Notes under the pieces: generated by a model | What the model saw: only the letters and a program-made list of their open reading frames with translations | The model's database searches: none | What the model was told of the DNA's origin: nothing | Shown here: positions 26,961-35,614 of the stretch, piece after piece | How the letters are laid out: the number at the start of each line of letters is the position of its first letter | Numbering within the stretch: the first letter of the stretch is position 1 | Program-made: the position numbers and the translations under genes | DNA from: Acidobacteria bacterium 28-9 | Lineage (GTDB): Bacteria > Acidobacteriota > Blastocatellia > Pyrinomonadales > Pyrinomonadaceae | NCBI GenBank assembly: GCA_002050355.1 | Contig: MWYY01000050.1 | Coordinates: 1 to 64,000 of the forward strand | DNA: 64,000 nucleotides | Direction: 5' to 3'

Positions 26961-28046
26961 ATGAAAGAAACGGTCGGCATCGGAATCGTCGGAACCGGTT
27001 TTGCGCGTCGCGTGCAGATTCCCGCGTTTTTTGAATGTAAAGCGGCGGAAATCGTTTCGGTCTCGAGTAAAAACCGTGAAAATGCGGAACAGACTGCACA
27101 GGAATTTAATATCAAACATTTTACGGAAGATTGGCGCGAAACGGTCGGGCGCCAAGACGTTGATTTGGTTTGCGTTACGACGCCGCCCGACACGCATTTT
27201 GAGATAACGCTTTTTGCACTTGAGCGTAACAAGCACGTTTTATGCGAAAAGCCGATGGCGATGAACGTCATGCAAGCGCGTGAGATGGCGAAAAAAGCCG
27301 CAGAAAGAAATGTTCTCGCACTGATTGATCACGAGCTTCGTTTTCAAAACGGGAGACAAAAAGCATTTGAAATTTTAAGACACGGCGACATTGGCAAAAT
27401 CCTTCACGCCAAATATAATTTTCGCAATGCTTCGCGCGGCGACGCGGATTTGCCCTGGAATTGGTGGAGCGACCGGGCGCTCGGCGGCGGCGCATTAGGC
27501 GCAATCGGCTCGCACATTATTGATTCGTTTCGCTGGTTTTTAGGCGCGGAAATCCGAAGCGTTTTTTGCCAACTGCAAACGCACGTCAAACGTCGCAAAG
27601 ATGAAAAATCAGGCGAGATGCGTGCGGTTACGAGCGACGATGAAGCAAATTTGATTTTGCGTTTTGCGAACGGCGATTTGACCGAAGATGCAACGGGAAC
27701 TGTTTCCGTTTCAATGGTCGAGCGTCCGAAATACGAAAATCTGCTGGAATTTTTTGGTACAAAAGGCGCGCTGCGTGTCGGGTATCGCGGCGAAATTTTC
27801 CTGGCAACACAAGGCGAAAACGATTGGCGCGAAATAGAAGTCGAATTTGACAAGCCCGTTAAAGGCGTTGGCGACACGGGATTTTCGCGCGGTTTTACCG
27901 CGTTTGCGCCAAAAATTATCGAAGCGATTTTAGCAGGGAAATCGGAAATCGAACACGCAGCGACGTTTGCGGACGGTTTGCGTGTGCAGGAAGTTTTAGA
28001 CGCGGCACACGAATCAAATAAGACGGGCGCGATTGTGAAGATTTAG
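26961..28046 (+). CDS. Gfo/Idh/MocA-family NAD(P)-dependent oxidoreductase
   Basis: A 361-residue dehydrogenase. The N-terminal Rossmann fold starts VGIGIVGTGFARRVQIPAF. CVTTPPDTHFEITLFALERNKHVLCEKPMAMN carries the family EKP motif with its catalytic-type lysine. The C-terminal alpha/beta domain has LIDHELRFQNGRQKA and GGGALGAIGSHIIDSFRWFLG, where the His is the usual active-site residue. Substrates in this family are sugars, inositols or related hydroxy compounds; the specific one is not evident. ATG 26961 is chosen because it aligns with the family start. Confidence 0.9.
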   Translation: MKETVGIGIVGTGFARRVQIPAFFECKAAEIVSVSSKNRENAEQTAQEFNIKHFTEDWRETVGRQDVDLVCVTTPPDTHFEITLFALERNKHVLCEKPMAMNVMQAREMAKKAAERNVLALIDHELRFQNGRQKAFEILRHGDIGKILHAKYNFRNASRGDADLPWNWWSDRALGGGALGAIGSHIIDSFRWFLGAEIRSVFCQLQTHVKRRKDEKSGEMRAVTSDDEANLILRFANGDLTEDATGTVSVSMVERPKYENLLEFFGTKGALRVGYRGEIFLATQGENDWREIEVEFDKPVKGVGDTGFSRGFTAFAPKIIEAILAGKSEIEHAATFADGLRVQEVLDAAHESNKTGAIVKI

Positions 28047-28060
28047 GACTAGGATTGGAG

Positions 28061-28134
28061 GAATGATGAATGATAAATGGTAAATGATAAATTAAAGAAT
28101 TGTCTTACATTCATCATTCACTATTCACCATTAC
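28061..28134. repeat. TGAATGA/ATGGTAA short-word quasi-palindrome
   Basis: Between the convergent oxidoreductase and S9 peptidase genes lie words such as GAATGATGAATGATAAATGG and their approximate complement ATTCATCATTCACTATTCACC. The arms can form an imperfect hairpin with period-7 sub-words, which probably serves both genes as a terminator. A related array is at 15246-15313. Confidence 0.7.
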
Positions 28135-30044
28135 TTCATATATTTATCGAGAAAATCGGCGACCAGCGGATAAAGCTCAAGCCGGTTTTTTAGTTTTGAA
28201 ATGCCGTGTCCTTCGTCGTCGAAAAGTTTGTATTCGACTTTTCCTCCGCGTTTTTTCAATGATGCGACAATTTGCTCGGCTTCGGTATAGGAAACGCGCG
28301 GGTCATTTTTGCCGTGAATGACAAACAGCGGCGCTCGGATTCTGTCAACTTTTGCGAGCGGAGAAATCGATCGCAGAAAATCCAAATCCTGGTCAAGCCG
28401 TCCGTATTCGACTTCGCGCTGTCGGCGACGATAACCCGAAGTGTTTTTTAGAAAACTTTCCCAATTCGCAATTCCGACCGTGTCAACCGCTGCCGCCCAA
28501 AGTTCGGGATAAAGCGTAACCGCGGCGAGCGTCATATAACCGCCGTAGCTTCCGCCCATCACAGCGATACGTTTCGGGTCTGCGCCGCCTTGAGTCTTCA
28601 GCCATTCCACCGAATAAGCCAAATCTTTGACTGAATCTTCGCGCTTTCGCACGTCGTCAAGATGCGTAAAAGTTTTGCCGTAGCCGGTCGAGCCACGCAC
28701 ATTGGTTGCGAGAATCGCGTAACCGCGCGAAAGATAATACTGATAAAGCGGATTAAATCCGGCGCGCTCCTGACCTTCGGGTCCGCCGTGAACGCTGACG
28801 ATGACAGGAAGATTGCTTTTAAACTCTTCTTTTTTTAATACCGCCAAATATTTTTTTCTTTTATCCACAAATGTTATTTCGGGAAATTTAGGAATATAAA
28901 ACCAAGCCGGAATTTCCTTGCCGTCGAAAGTTTTATATTTAATCAATTGCGGCTCGACGAACGACGCTTGCGGAATGCCTGAGCGCGAGCTTTTTGTAAC
29001 CTGCATTAACTGTTTCGAGCGCAAATCGTATGTCCAAATATCCGCATTGTATTTTGCGCTCGAAAATATAAAAGCCAATTTGTTTCCGTCTTTTGAAAAA
29101 TCCAAACCGCCGAGAATGCCTTGCGCGGGAAGTCTTACAGCTTGCGATTTTCTGCCGATGCTTTTCGCGTCAACAATGTAAAGCTCGCTGAAACCGTCGC
29201 GGTTTATCGTGTAAGCGAAAGTTTTGCCGTCTTTGGAAAGCGCAGCCGCGTCCAAATCCCAGTTCGTGCTGTCGAGAAACTCAATCCGTTTCGTCGTCAA
29301 ATTCATTCGCGCCAGATTGCCGAACTCGCGCTTATCATTTGAGCCGAGAAGAATCGTGTTGTCGTCCAAAAAATCAACGACTTCAAACTGCGCCGAGCCT
29401 TCGTGCGGCGTCAGCAGCGTTTCACGTTTCGTGCGCGTGTCGAGCAAATACAAATTGTTGTCCAAACCTAATTCCGTGCCGGAGCGCGAAACGATAATTT
29501 TCGAGCCGTCTCGTGATGCGGCGGCGAAATCGTTGTTGCCGTTTTGTTGAAAAAGAAGCGTTTCTCTGCCGCTTGCAGCGTCCATCGCATAAACATCGAA
29601 AAAGGTTTTATCGCGTTTGTTCGAGGTGTAATAAATTCTTGTTCCATCGTCGGAAAAATCGCCGAAATTGTAGCGCGTTTTCGGGTCATTTGTTAATTGC
29701 CTAATTTCAGAGCCGTCGTTTGACATCCAAAAAAACTGCGTATTTTCGTCGCCGCCGCGCGCTTTACCGAAAACCAAACCGCTGCCGCTTGGCGACCATT
29801 CGATAAAGCCGACGTTGTCTTGATACGCCGTGATTTGTTCGGGATAACCACCCGCAGCATCCATCATCCAAACCTGCGAAGTTCCCGTAATGTTAGTTAA
29901 AAAAGCAAGGCGTTTTCCGTCGGCGGAAAGCGTCGGCGACGAAGCCGAACGAATATTTAAATAACGTTCGATTGAATAGTTCTGCGCCGAAACGGACGCA
30001 CAAAAAGCGCACAAAACAAAAAATGTTAAGAAAAGCTTTTTCAT
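28131..30044 (-). CDS. Secreted S9-family prolyl oligopeptidase-like peptidase
   Basis: A 637-residue exported serine peptidase. The signal peptide KKLFLTFFVLCAFCASVSAQ starts at ATG 30044 with a GGGAG ribosome site upstream. An N-terminal WD40-like propeller (about residues 25-380) carries repeats such as SPTLSADGKRLAF and EWSPSGSGLVFGK. The C-terminal alpha/beta hydrolase has the nucleophile in GGSYGGYMTLA, the Asp in HGKNDPRVS and the His in DDEGHGISK. The family cleaves oligopeptides after proline or acylated residues. It is probably periplasmic. Confidence 0.92.
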   Translation of the reverse strand: MKKLFLTFFVLCAFCASVSAQNYSIERYLNIRSASSPTLSADGKRLAFLTNITGTSQVWMMDAAGGYPEQITAYQDNVGFIEWSPSGSGLVFGKARGGDENTQFFWMSNDGSEIRQLTNDPKTRYNFGDFSDDGTRIYYTSNKRDKTFFDVYAMDAASGRETLLFQQNGNNDFAAASRDGSKIIVSRSGTELGLDNNLYLLDTRTKRETLLTPHEGSAQFEVVDFLDDNTILLGSNDKREFGNLARMNLTTKRIEFLDSTNWDLDAAALSKDGKTFAYTINRDGFSELYIVDAKSIGRKSQAVRLPAQGILGGLDFSKDGNKLAFIFSSAKYNADIWTYDLRSKQLMQVTKSSRSGIPQASFVEPQLIKYKTFDGKEIPAWFYIPKFPEITFVDKRKKYLAVLKKEEFKSNLPVIVSVHGGPEGQERAGFNPLYQYYLSRGYAILATNVRGSTGYGKTFTHLDDVRKREDSVKDLAYSVEWLKTQGGADPKRIAVMGGSYGGYMTLAAVTLYPELWAAAVDTVGIANWESFLKNTSGYRRRQREVEYGRLDQDLDFLRSISPLAKVDRIRAPLFVIHGKNDPRVSYTEAEQIVASLKKRGGKVEYKLFDDEGHGISKLKNRLELYPLVADFLDKYMK

Positions 30045-30067
30045 AATTTTTTCTCCCGAATAAAAAT

Positions 30068-30099
30068 GTGGATAACAAAACCTTTGTTTCATTATCCAC
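30068..30099. repeat. GTGGATAA inverted repeat
   Basis: GTGGATAA at 30068-30075 and TTATCCAC at 30092-30099 form an 8-bp stem in the gap between the PNPOx-like stop and the S9 peptidase start. It could terminate the former or act in the leader of the latter. Confidence 0.5.
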
Positions 30100-30127
30100 T
30101 ATCCGTTTCGAGTTTTCCACTAAATTT

Positions 30128-30628
30128 CTACAAATCAATCTTCTCGTTCTCCCCACCGTCGGCACGCTTGCCCGTAACCATTGCTTTGACAAAGCCGACA
30201 ATCTGCACGAGCGTCGAAGAAGACGAATCCCAATACTCGGCTTGCTCGGCGGTAATTTTGAGCAAACAAATGTCGGGGTCGTCCAAACCTTTCGGAAACC
30301 AGGCTTTCAGAATCGGATTCCACAACTCTTCCATTTTTGCTCGGTCGTTGACGATTTCAGCCGTTCCCGAAACTGAAACATAAGCGTTATCGCTCGGCGC
30401 GGCATAAGCCAAATTAACGCGGTTGTCGCGCTGGATTTCTTCTGTTTTGTGCGTTTGCGAACTCGTAAAAAACCACAAATCGCCGTCGAATTCTGCCTTC
30501 TGCGTTGACATCGGACGCGAGCGCAAAACTCCGTCCGTATCAATGGTTGTCAACATCGCAATATCAATGTCTTCGATCAAATTGTTTAATTTTTCTATCG
30601 CTTCAGCGCGTGTCTTATTGTTTTCCAT
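30128..30628 (-). CDS. Pyridoxamine 5'-phosphate oxidase-like flavoprotein (stress protein 26 type)
   Basis: A 166-residue split-barrel flavin-binding protein of the general-stress-protein-26 group. Typical blocks are IAMLTTIDTDGVLRSRPMSTQ, DLWFFTSSQTHKTEEIQRDNRVNLAYA, YVSVSGTAEIVND and WFPKGLDDPDICLLKIT, with a conserved AEYWDSSSS near the end. Members bind FMN or FAD; the physiological reaction is mostly unknown. There is no signal peptide. It is transcribed alone, with AT-rich repeat words upstream. Confidence 0.88.
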   Translation of the reverse strand: MENNKTRAEAIEKLNNLIEDIDIAMLTTIDTDGVLRSRPMSTQKAEFDGDLWFFTSSQTHKTEEIQRDNRVNLAYAAPSDNAYVSVSGTAEIVNDRAKMEELWNPILKAWFPKGLDDPDICLLKITAEQAEYWDSSSSTLVQIVGFVKAMVTGKRADGGENEKIDL

Positions 30629-30695
30629 TCTTATTTAAAACTTTCTTATAAATAGATTTTGCGGTTTCTAAAAACAAACCGTCAATACTCAAATC

Positions 30696-30735
30696 ATACA
30701 ATCCAAAATCCAAATTCTAAAATCCAAAATCAAGA
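30696..30735. repeat. AATCCAAAATCC heptamer array
   Basis: The words AATCCAA, AATCCAA, ATTCTAA, AATCCAA with period 7 fill the gap beside the SnoaL-like gene stop and overlap its last codons slightly. The same word family is inserted in frame in uvrA at 57613-57649. Confidence 0.75.
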
Positions 30736-31173
30736 TGTGTGGTCGTGAATGATTTTCCAGCCGTCTTTGAATTTTCTAAAAATCAAAGTAAATTTCCCGT
30801 GCGGACTGTCCTTTTCGCGTGCCAGCGACCAATTTCCCAAAACGACTGCTGCGTATTTTGATAATACTTCGACTTCCAAATCAGAAAATGTCAAAACGCC
30901 CATTTTTGCGCGCGAATCATAGCTTTTTTTATAGCGCTCAGTCGTCGGTTGCCAGCCGCGTGTAACGTTTGCGCCGGAGACGAAAACAAGCTGCGGCGAG
31001 TTCCAATAACCTTGCATAAAACCGTCAATATCTCCGCGATTCCACGCCGCCGTTTGCAGATTCATCACCTCGCGTATTTCGTCTTCATATTTCATTTTTT
31101 GTTTTTCCGTCTGAGCAAAACCCGCAGCCGCAAATACGAAAACGAGCAAGAAACTCAAAAATATATTTTTCAT
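30730..31173 (-). CDS. Exported SnoaL/DUF4440-like protein
   Basis: A 147-residue protein with a signal peptide (LSFLLVFVFAAAGFAQ). It has an NTF2-like cone fold: an N-terminal helix with EIREVMNLQTAAWNRGDIDGFMQGYWNS, then strands with LVFVSG, VLTFSDLEVEVLSKYAAVVLGNW and TLIFRKFKDGWKIIHDHTS. DUF4440 proteins of this type are common and have ligand pockets, but the role is usually unknown. The short length and secretion fit a small periplasmic binding or enzyme fold. No operon partner. Confidence 0.85.
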   Translation of the reverse strand: MKNIFLSFLLVFVFAAAGFAQTEKQKMKYEDEIREVMNLQTAAWNRGDIDGFMQGYWNSPQLVFVSGANVTRGWQPTTERYKKSYDSRAKMGVLTFSDLEVEVLSKYAAVVLGNWSLAREKDSPHGKFTLIFRKFKDGWKIIHDHTS

Positions 31174-31321
31174 AATGAAAATAAAATAGCACGCTTTTCC
31201 GGTTTGTAAAAAATCTTTTGTTTGCGGACGTTTTGTTCTGCAATAAACAAAAATCTAAAGGAATTTTTCATCGCAGAAATTAATGAGGTATGTTTCTCAA
31301 TAAATTGTCTTTGAAAATAAA

Positions 31322-31352
31322 AAAGTGTCTTCAGCCGATAGCCGAAGACACT
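31322..31352. terminator. Intrinsic terminator after RRM gene 1
   Basis: AAGTGTCTTC (31322-31331) and GAAGACACTT (31343-31352) form a perfect 10-bp stem. T runs follow on both strands (T7 at 31351-31357 on plus). It ends the minus-strand RRM gene and could also stop plus-strand transcription. Confidence 0.85.
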
Positions 31353-31380
31353 TTTTTTAATTTCGGTAAATAGCTGAAAA

Positions 31381-31767
31381 TTACCAGCGGCTTCCGCCAC
31401 CGCCACCGCCGCGATTTCCACCGCCGCCGCCGCCGTAACCACCGCGTCCGCCACCGCCGCCGCCACGTCCGCCGCCGCCGCCATAGCCGCCGCGTCCGCC
31501 ACCACCGCCGGTGCGATTTTCACGCGGTTTTGCTTCGTTGACGGTAAGTTGACGACCGCTGACTTCTTTGCCGTTTAATTGTTCGATAGCGTTTTGCCCT
31601 GCTTCGTTTGAAGACAGCTCGACAAAACCGAAACCGCGCGAACGTCCCGTGTCGCGGTCTTCGACAACGCTCGCCGATTCGACCGTGCCGAATTCGCCAA
31701 AAATTTGTTCCAAATCTGAGCTTGTTGTGTCGAAGGAAAGATTTCCTACATAAAGTTTCATTGACAT
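31381..31767 (-). CDS. RRM glycine-rich RNA-binding protein 1
   Basis: A 128-residue protein: one RRM (residues 3-80) and a Gly/Arg/Tyr-rich tail. RNP2 is KLYVGNLSF and RNP1 is RSRGFGFVEL, with the usual aromatic residues for stacking on RNA bases. The tail of GGGGGRGGYGG units resembles cyanobacterial and plant cold-induced RNA-binding proteins, which act as RNA chaperones. The start at 31767 (MSMKLYVG) has GGGAAAAGG upstream; the longer frame is spurious. A 119-residue paralog lies at 35615-35974, and the two genes share a long 5' leader (31768-31999 here). Confidence 0.93.
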   Translation of the reverse strand: MSMKLYVGNLSFDTTSSDLEQIFGEFGTVESASVVEDRDTGRSRGFGFVELSSNEAGQNAIEQLNGKEVSGRQLTVNEAKPRENRTGGGGGRGGYGGGGGRGGGGGGRGGYGGGGGGNRGGGGGGSRW

Positions 31768-31999
<232 letters not shown>

Positions 32000-32029
32000 A
32001 TGATAATCCTGTTTGCCGCGTTTTTGCAA
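32000..32029 (-). promoter_or_regulatory. Candidate promoter of RRM gene 1
   Basis: On the minus strand TTGCAA (32024-32029) and TATCAT (32000-32005) are 18 bp apart. The same arrangement (17 bp) occurs before RRM gene 2. The -35 box lies inside a perfect 12-bp hairpin (AATCCTGTTTGC at 32005-32016, complement at 32026-32037) that is followed by T5 on the plus strand. The dyad may be an operator or an insulating terminator. The rest of the gap, 32038-32172, has no clear signal apart from the ribosome site of the next gene. Confidence 0.45.
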
Positions 32030-32172
32030 ACAGGATTTTTGACATTGCCAGTAAAAATCAGTCTTTATCATGAAGAAAATTATTTTGCCGAAAATACTAC
32101 AGTTGTTTGACAATCGAGCAAATTAGTTATAAATCATATTTGATTTTTTTATTCACAGATAAGGAAATACAA

Positions 32173-33072
32173 ATGAACAGAGTCGAACAAAGGAGATTTT
32201 TATCACAAAATATCTTCGCGTATTTCTTTTGGCTGGCAGCCATTCTCTGCATATCTTCCGCTGCCTACGCTCAGCAAACCAAGCGTTTAACCGCCGATAA
32301 AACCTCCTCAGCATCAAGTCGTCAATCTTCTGATACAGAGGAAGAAGAAAAATTTATCGCATCGAGTCGCCCGAATGTCGCCAATTCCGCCGAATTTCAA
32401 AAACCCGGAGTGCTTCTACTTGAATACGGTTATGACGCAAATTTTCGCGCCGAAGATTTTCGCTCTCAGCAAAGCGCGCCTTTAACTTTGAGATTTGCCG
32501 CGAGCAAACGAGTTCTTTTTGATTTCACTATTGATACGTTTATCTCCGAAGTGGACGAGATGCGAAAGCGCGAAACCGGAGTCGGCGACACGCGCGTCGG
32601 CGTTCAGATACTTGCGCTTTCCGACACCGAAAAACATCCGGCGCTTGCCTTTGCTTATTACGTGAAAGCGCCGACGGCGAGCAGCGAAAAGGAACTCGGA
32701 ACCGGTCGCACCGACCATAAAATCGTCGCGCTTTTGAGCAAAAAAGTCGGCGAAACCGACATTGATTTTAATGTCGCTTATCTTAATGTAGGGCGCGAAG
32801 AAAACGACCGTCGGGCGAGTGGCGGACAAGCGGCGTTATCTTTTACGCGCGAGTTCAAAAACAATTTCGGCTTGATTGGAGAAATTGCCGGACAAAGCGA
32901 AGACGACGTTTTACCACGCGGCATTTTCGCACTCGGCGCGGTTACTTACAAATTCAACAAGCACATGCAGTTTGATGCCGGTATGCGTTTCGGTCTTAAG
33001 CGGCAAGCGCTGCGCGTCGGAGTTTTTGCCGGAATCACGGTCGGCGTCGCCGATTTTTTTAAGAAAAAATAA
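32173..33072 (+). CDS. Exported protein, probable outer-membrane beta-barrel
   Basis: A 299-residue protein from ATG 32173 (AAGGA upstream). The signal peptide ends SSAAYAQ. After a Ser/Glu-rich linker, alternating polar and hydrophobic strands appear: GVLLLEYGYDANF, APLTLRFAAS, KIVALLSKKVGETDIDFNVAYLNVG, NFGLIGEIAGQ and MQFDAGMRFGLK. This is typical of transporter-like or MetA-pathway-type outer-membrane barrels. No ligand can be named. It is divergent from RRM gene 1 and followed by a small membrane gene. Confidence 0.75.
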   Translation: MNRVEQRRFLSQNIFAYFFWLAAILCISSAAYAQQTKRLTADKTSSASSRQSSDTEEEEKFIASSRPNVANSAEFQKPGVLLLEYGYDANFRAEDFRSQQSAPLTLRFAASKRVLFDFTIDTFISEVDEMRKRETGVGDTRVGVQILALSDTEKHPALAFAYYVKAPTASSEKELGTGRTDHKIVALLSKKVGETDIDFNVAYLNVGREENDRRASGGQAALSFTREFKNNFGLIGEIAGQSEDDVLPRGIFALGAVTYKFNKHMQFDAGMRFGLKRQALRVGVFAGITVGVADFFKKK

Positions 33073-33128
33073 CAATCCTCGATTTCGGTTAAAACGCCTT
33101 CGCACTTGTATTTTTACAGGAGAAATTT

Positions 33129-33797
33129 ATGTGCCGCATATTTCGTGAAAATGGTCTTTCGATTGTGTTGTTCGGAATATTCTTTTTTTCGCTGGTCGGT
33201 CAGTATTTTACAGGGTTTAATGAATACAATAATGACCAGCGAGACCATCGGCAGCCGACCGTCGATTACGTCGAGTATTTCGGCACTGGACATTTTATCG
33301 AAGCTGTTTTCGAGAATTGGGAAAGCGAATTTTTGCAAATGGCGGCGTATGTTTTGTTTACGATTTTTCTGTTTCAAAAAGGCTCGTCTGAGTCCAAAAC
33401 GCCCAACACGCTTGACCGCGTTGACTTAATTCCCGAAGATTCAAAACACGACAAAAACGCGCCATTTCCGGTCAGGCGCGGCGGCTTATGGTTGAAACTT
33501 TATCAAAACTCTTTGAGTATCGCGCTGCTTTCACTGTTTGCTATCTCTTTTGCTCTGCATGCTGTCGGCGGCGCGAAAGAATACAACGAAGACCAAGCTG
33601 CGCACGGCTCTGCGGAAAAAGTATCGGCGGTTGGATATGTCGGCACGTCGCGTTTTTGGTTTGAATCGTTTCAAAATTGGCAGAGCGAATTTCTCTCGAT
33701 GGGAATGATGGTGGTATTGTCAATTTTCCTGCGGCAGAAAGGCTCGCCCGAATCCAAACCGGTTGACAGCGCACACAGCGACACCGGAAATAGTTAA
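33129..33797 (+). CDS. DUF6766-like membrane protein with internal duplication
   Basis: A 222-residue protein built from two similar halves. Each half has a hydrophobic helix (NGLSIVLFGIFFFSLVGQ; NSLSIALLSLFAISFALH), an acidic EYNxDQxxH segment, a Y(F/V)GT(G/S) motif, FENWESEFLQM or FQNWQSEFLSM before a second helix, and a closing QKGSxESKP. Four membrane segments are expected. AGGAG precedes ATG 33129. The family is of unknown function; the duplicated half-site suggests pseudo-twofold symmetry. It may share a transcript with the preceding barrel gene. Confidence 0.75.
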   Translation: MCRIFRENGLSIVLFGIFFFSLVGQYFTGFNEYNNDQRDHRQPTVDYVEYFGTGHFIEAVFENWESEFLQMAAYVLFTIFLFQKGSSESKTPNTLDRVDLIPEDSKHDKNAPFPVRRGGLWLKLYQNSLSIALLSLFAISFALHAVGGAKEYNEDQAAHGSAEKVSAVGYVGTSRFWFESFQNWQSEFLSMGMMVVLSIFLRQKGSPESKPVDSAHSDTGNS

Positions 33798-33904
33798 TAA
33801 ACAGAAATGAGTTTTGAGCGTAATATGAGTATAATATCAACGCGTTCAATGCGCTCTGGGGTATTTTGAAATTATTTTTTTTAGAGCAAGGAGAAAAATT
33901 CGGA

Positions 33905-34246
33905 ATGGGTGATACAACGGTTACAAAAGTTGATTCGAGCAGTTCGCCAATCGGCAAATTGGGACAAAAATATTTGGCGTCGGGCAAATCTCTGGCGATG
34001 CGTCTGTGGGAAAATGAGCAGCCTGCACAAGCAAAGGAACCGCAAACGCGCGATTATGAAACGGTCGGTTATGTGATAAAAGGACGCGCCGAGCTGCATC
34101 TGGAAGGTCAGATGGTTCTTCTGGAAAAAGGCGATTCGTGGGTTGTCCCGCGCGGTGCATCGCACACATACAAAATTTTGGAATCTTTTACGGCGGTAGA
34201 AGCTACGCATCCGCCCGCGCACGTTCACGGACGCGACGAAGAATAA
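33905..34246 (+). CDS. Cupin-domain protein
   Basis: A 113-residue single-domain cupin. Motif 1 appears as VGYVIKGRAELHLEGQMVLLEKGD and motif 2 as WVVPRGASHTYKILE. A C-terminal HPPAHVHGRDEE could supply further metal-binding His residues. ATG 33905 follows AGGAG by 10 bases. Small cupins of this type bind a metal and act in sugar or small-molecule chemistry or regulation; no specific role is visible. It directly precedes a short-word repeat array. Confidence 0.85.
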   Translation: MGDTTVTKVDSSSSPIGKLGQKYLASGKSLAMRLWENEQPAQAKEPQTRDYETVGYVIKGRAELHLEGQMVLLEKGDSWVVPRGASHTYKILESFTAVEATHPPAHVHGRDEE

Positions 34247-34288
34247 AGGATAAAGGCGGAAGGATAAAGGCGGAAGGATGAAGGCTAA
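34246..34288. repeat. GGATAAAGGCGGAA tandem words
   Basis: The 14-base word GGATAAAGGCGGAA (2 x 7) repeats about three times, ending GGATGAAGG, directly after the cupin stop codon. An approximate complement (TTTCATCC) lies near 34310. It belongs to the same class of short-word arrays as others in the window. Confidence 0.7.
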
Positions 34289-34333
34289 ATAAGAAGTCTT
34301 TTGTTTTAATTTCATCCTTACCTACAAAAAACT

Positions 34334-34591
34334 ATGCCAGATTGTAAACATTACGGTGGAATTTCAAAAAAAGAACTCGGCAAACTGCGCCGAGATTTGG
34401 CGGCGGAAGGCATTAATGTTCCCGAAGGCGACGACGTAGAAGTAAAAGGTCCTTACGGCATCGCGCTTCGCGCCATTTACAACGAAGCCAGAGAAACCTT
34501 GAAAATCTGCATCACCAAGAAGCCTTTTTACATTCCCGAATCCGAAGTTTGGAAAATAGTCGATACCGGCACGAGTCCGTATGTCGATTAG
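34334..34591 (+). CDS. Small hypothetical protein
   Basis: An 85-residue protein, MPDCKHYGG then a helical KKELGKLRRDLAAEGINVPEGD, then beta-rich GPYGIALRAIYNEARETLKICITKKPF and a Tyr/Pro-rich end. The coding bias matches the neighbours. I do not recognise it. The amphipathic design (helix followed by strands with many charges) suggests a small globular cytoplasmic protein. No signal peptide and no metal-binding cluster beyond Cys4/His6. It stands between the cupin and a zinc-ribbon gene on the same strand. Confidence 0.6.
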   Translation: MPDCKHYGGISKKELGKLRRDLAAEGINVPEGDDVEVKGPYGIALRAIYNEARETLKICITKKPFYIPESEVWKIVDTGTSPYVD

Positions 34592-34837
34592 CAGAAAAAT
34601 TCCAGCCGACTTGGAAAATACAACGAAAACGCCGCACTGTTTTTCCGGCGCGGCTTTTTCCGGCTTTTAATCCGCATATATAAAAACAAACCATTACCGG
34701 CGCATACTTCTGTGCGCTCAGTCAGCGTCTGCTCAAAGAATTTACTCACCGAGTTGAACTAAACCAAAACTCTAAACGTATAATTTTTCGGTCGCTTCAG
34801 AATTAAAACTTTAAGCCACGAGGAGATTTCTAAAAAT

Positions 34838-35449
34838 ATGTTTTGTCCGAGTTGCGGTTTGGAAGAAAGACAGACGAATCAATTCTGCCGTGCGTGCGGT
34901 GCGGATTTGCGCTCGGTTCGCGCCGCGCTCGAAAGACCGGACAAAATTACGAGTTCGGCTGTCCTTGCGCGCGAGGAAATCGGACGCGCCGTCGCCGCTA
35001 AAATCAGAGAAATAGATTCCGCCCGCGACCTGAAAAAAGTTGCCGAAGACGTTTTGCCGCAAATCGAAAAATTCCTCGAATCGCCGGAACAAAAACGCCT
35101 GCGGCGCGTGCGCGGCGGAATAGTTGTGGCTTCAATTGGTCTGGGCGCGGCAATCGCTTTTTCGATAGCCGCCGTTTTGATGGGCGATGCCGGCGTTTTC
35201 TTCGTCGCTGGATTAGGTCTTGTAACTTTATTCATCGGGCTGAGTTTGATTCTCAACGCCTTGCTATTCACCGTGCCGAAAAAAAGCGTATTGGACAAAT
35301 CGCCTGATGCAGCCAGTCAGCACGAAATCGAGGGCGACGAACAAACCAACGAACTCGTTTTGCCGGAATCGAATGACAATTTCGTTTCCGTAATCGAACA
35401 CACGACAAAGCAATTGAAGGAAAAACAACCAATTCCTCCGCGCGGTTAG
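34838..35449 (+). CDS. Zinc-ribbon membrane protein
   Basis: A 203-residue protein. It opens with MFCPSCGLEERQTNQFCRACG, a CxxC-x12-CxxC zinc ribbon. A charged helical region follows (EEIGRAVAAKIREID, LKKVAEDVLPQIEKFLESPEQ). Two adjacent membrane helices come next (IVVASIGLGAAIAFSIAAVLMG; VFFVAGLGLVTLFIGLSLIL), then a cytoplasmic tail. Function unknown. The ribbon-helix-membrane design recurs in the zinc-ribbon TonB-like and NTF2-like proteins near 46-49 kb, though the ribbon spacing differs. Confidence 0.75.
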   Translation: MFCPSCGLEERQTNQFCRACGADLRSVRAALERPDKITSSAVLAREEIGRAVAAKIREIDSARDLKKVAEDVLPQIEKFLESPEQKRLRRVRGGIVVASIGLGAAIAFSIAAVLMGDAGVFFVAGLGLVTLFIGLSLILNALLFTVPKKSVLDKSPDAASQHEIEGDEQTNELVLPESNDNFVSVIEHTTKQLKEKQPIPPRG

Positions 35450-35568
35450 CTTCAAAACTCGCCCTTATTTCAAAGTAATCACGCGCCTATTTTGAGAAGT
35501 GGTAAGAACTTCAAAAAATAAAAAATAATCGTTCTAGCAATGTCTAAAACAAAAATAAAAGCCTTCGG

Positions 35569-35592
35569 CATTTGCCAAAGGCTTTCTTATCA
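35569..35592 (-). terminator. Intrinsic terminator after RRM gene 2
   Basis: On the minus strand AGCCTTTGGC and GCCGAAGGCT pair (one G-U) around a short AAAT loop and are followed by TTTATTTTT. It ends the second RRM gene. Confidence 0.85.
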
Positions 35593-35614
35593 AACATTGT
35601 AAATGTTCAGAAAT

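Noticed and set aside
31390-31510. GGC/GCC-rich tract as a tandem repeat or CRISPR-like array
   Set aside because: It is the codon-level repeat of the Gly-rich tail of the RRM protein.
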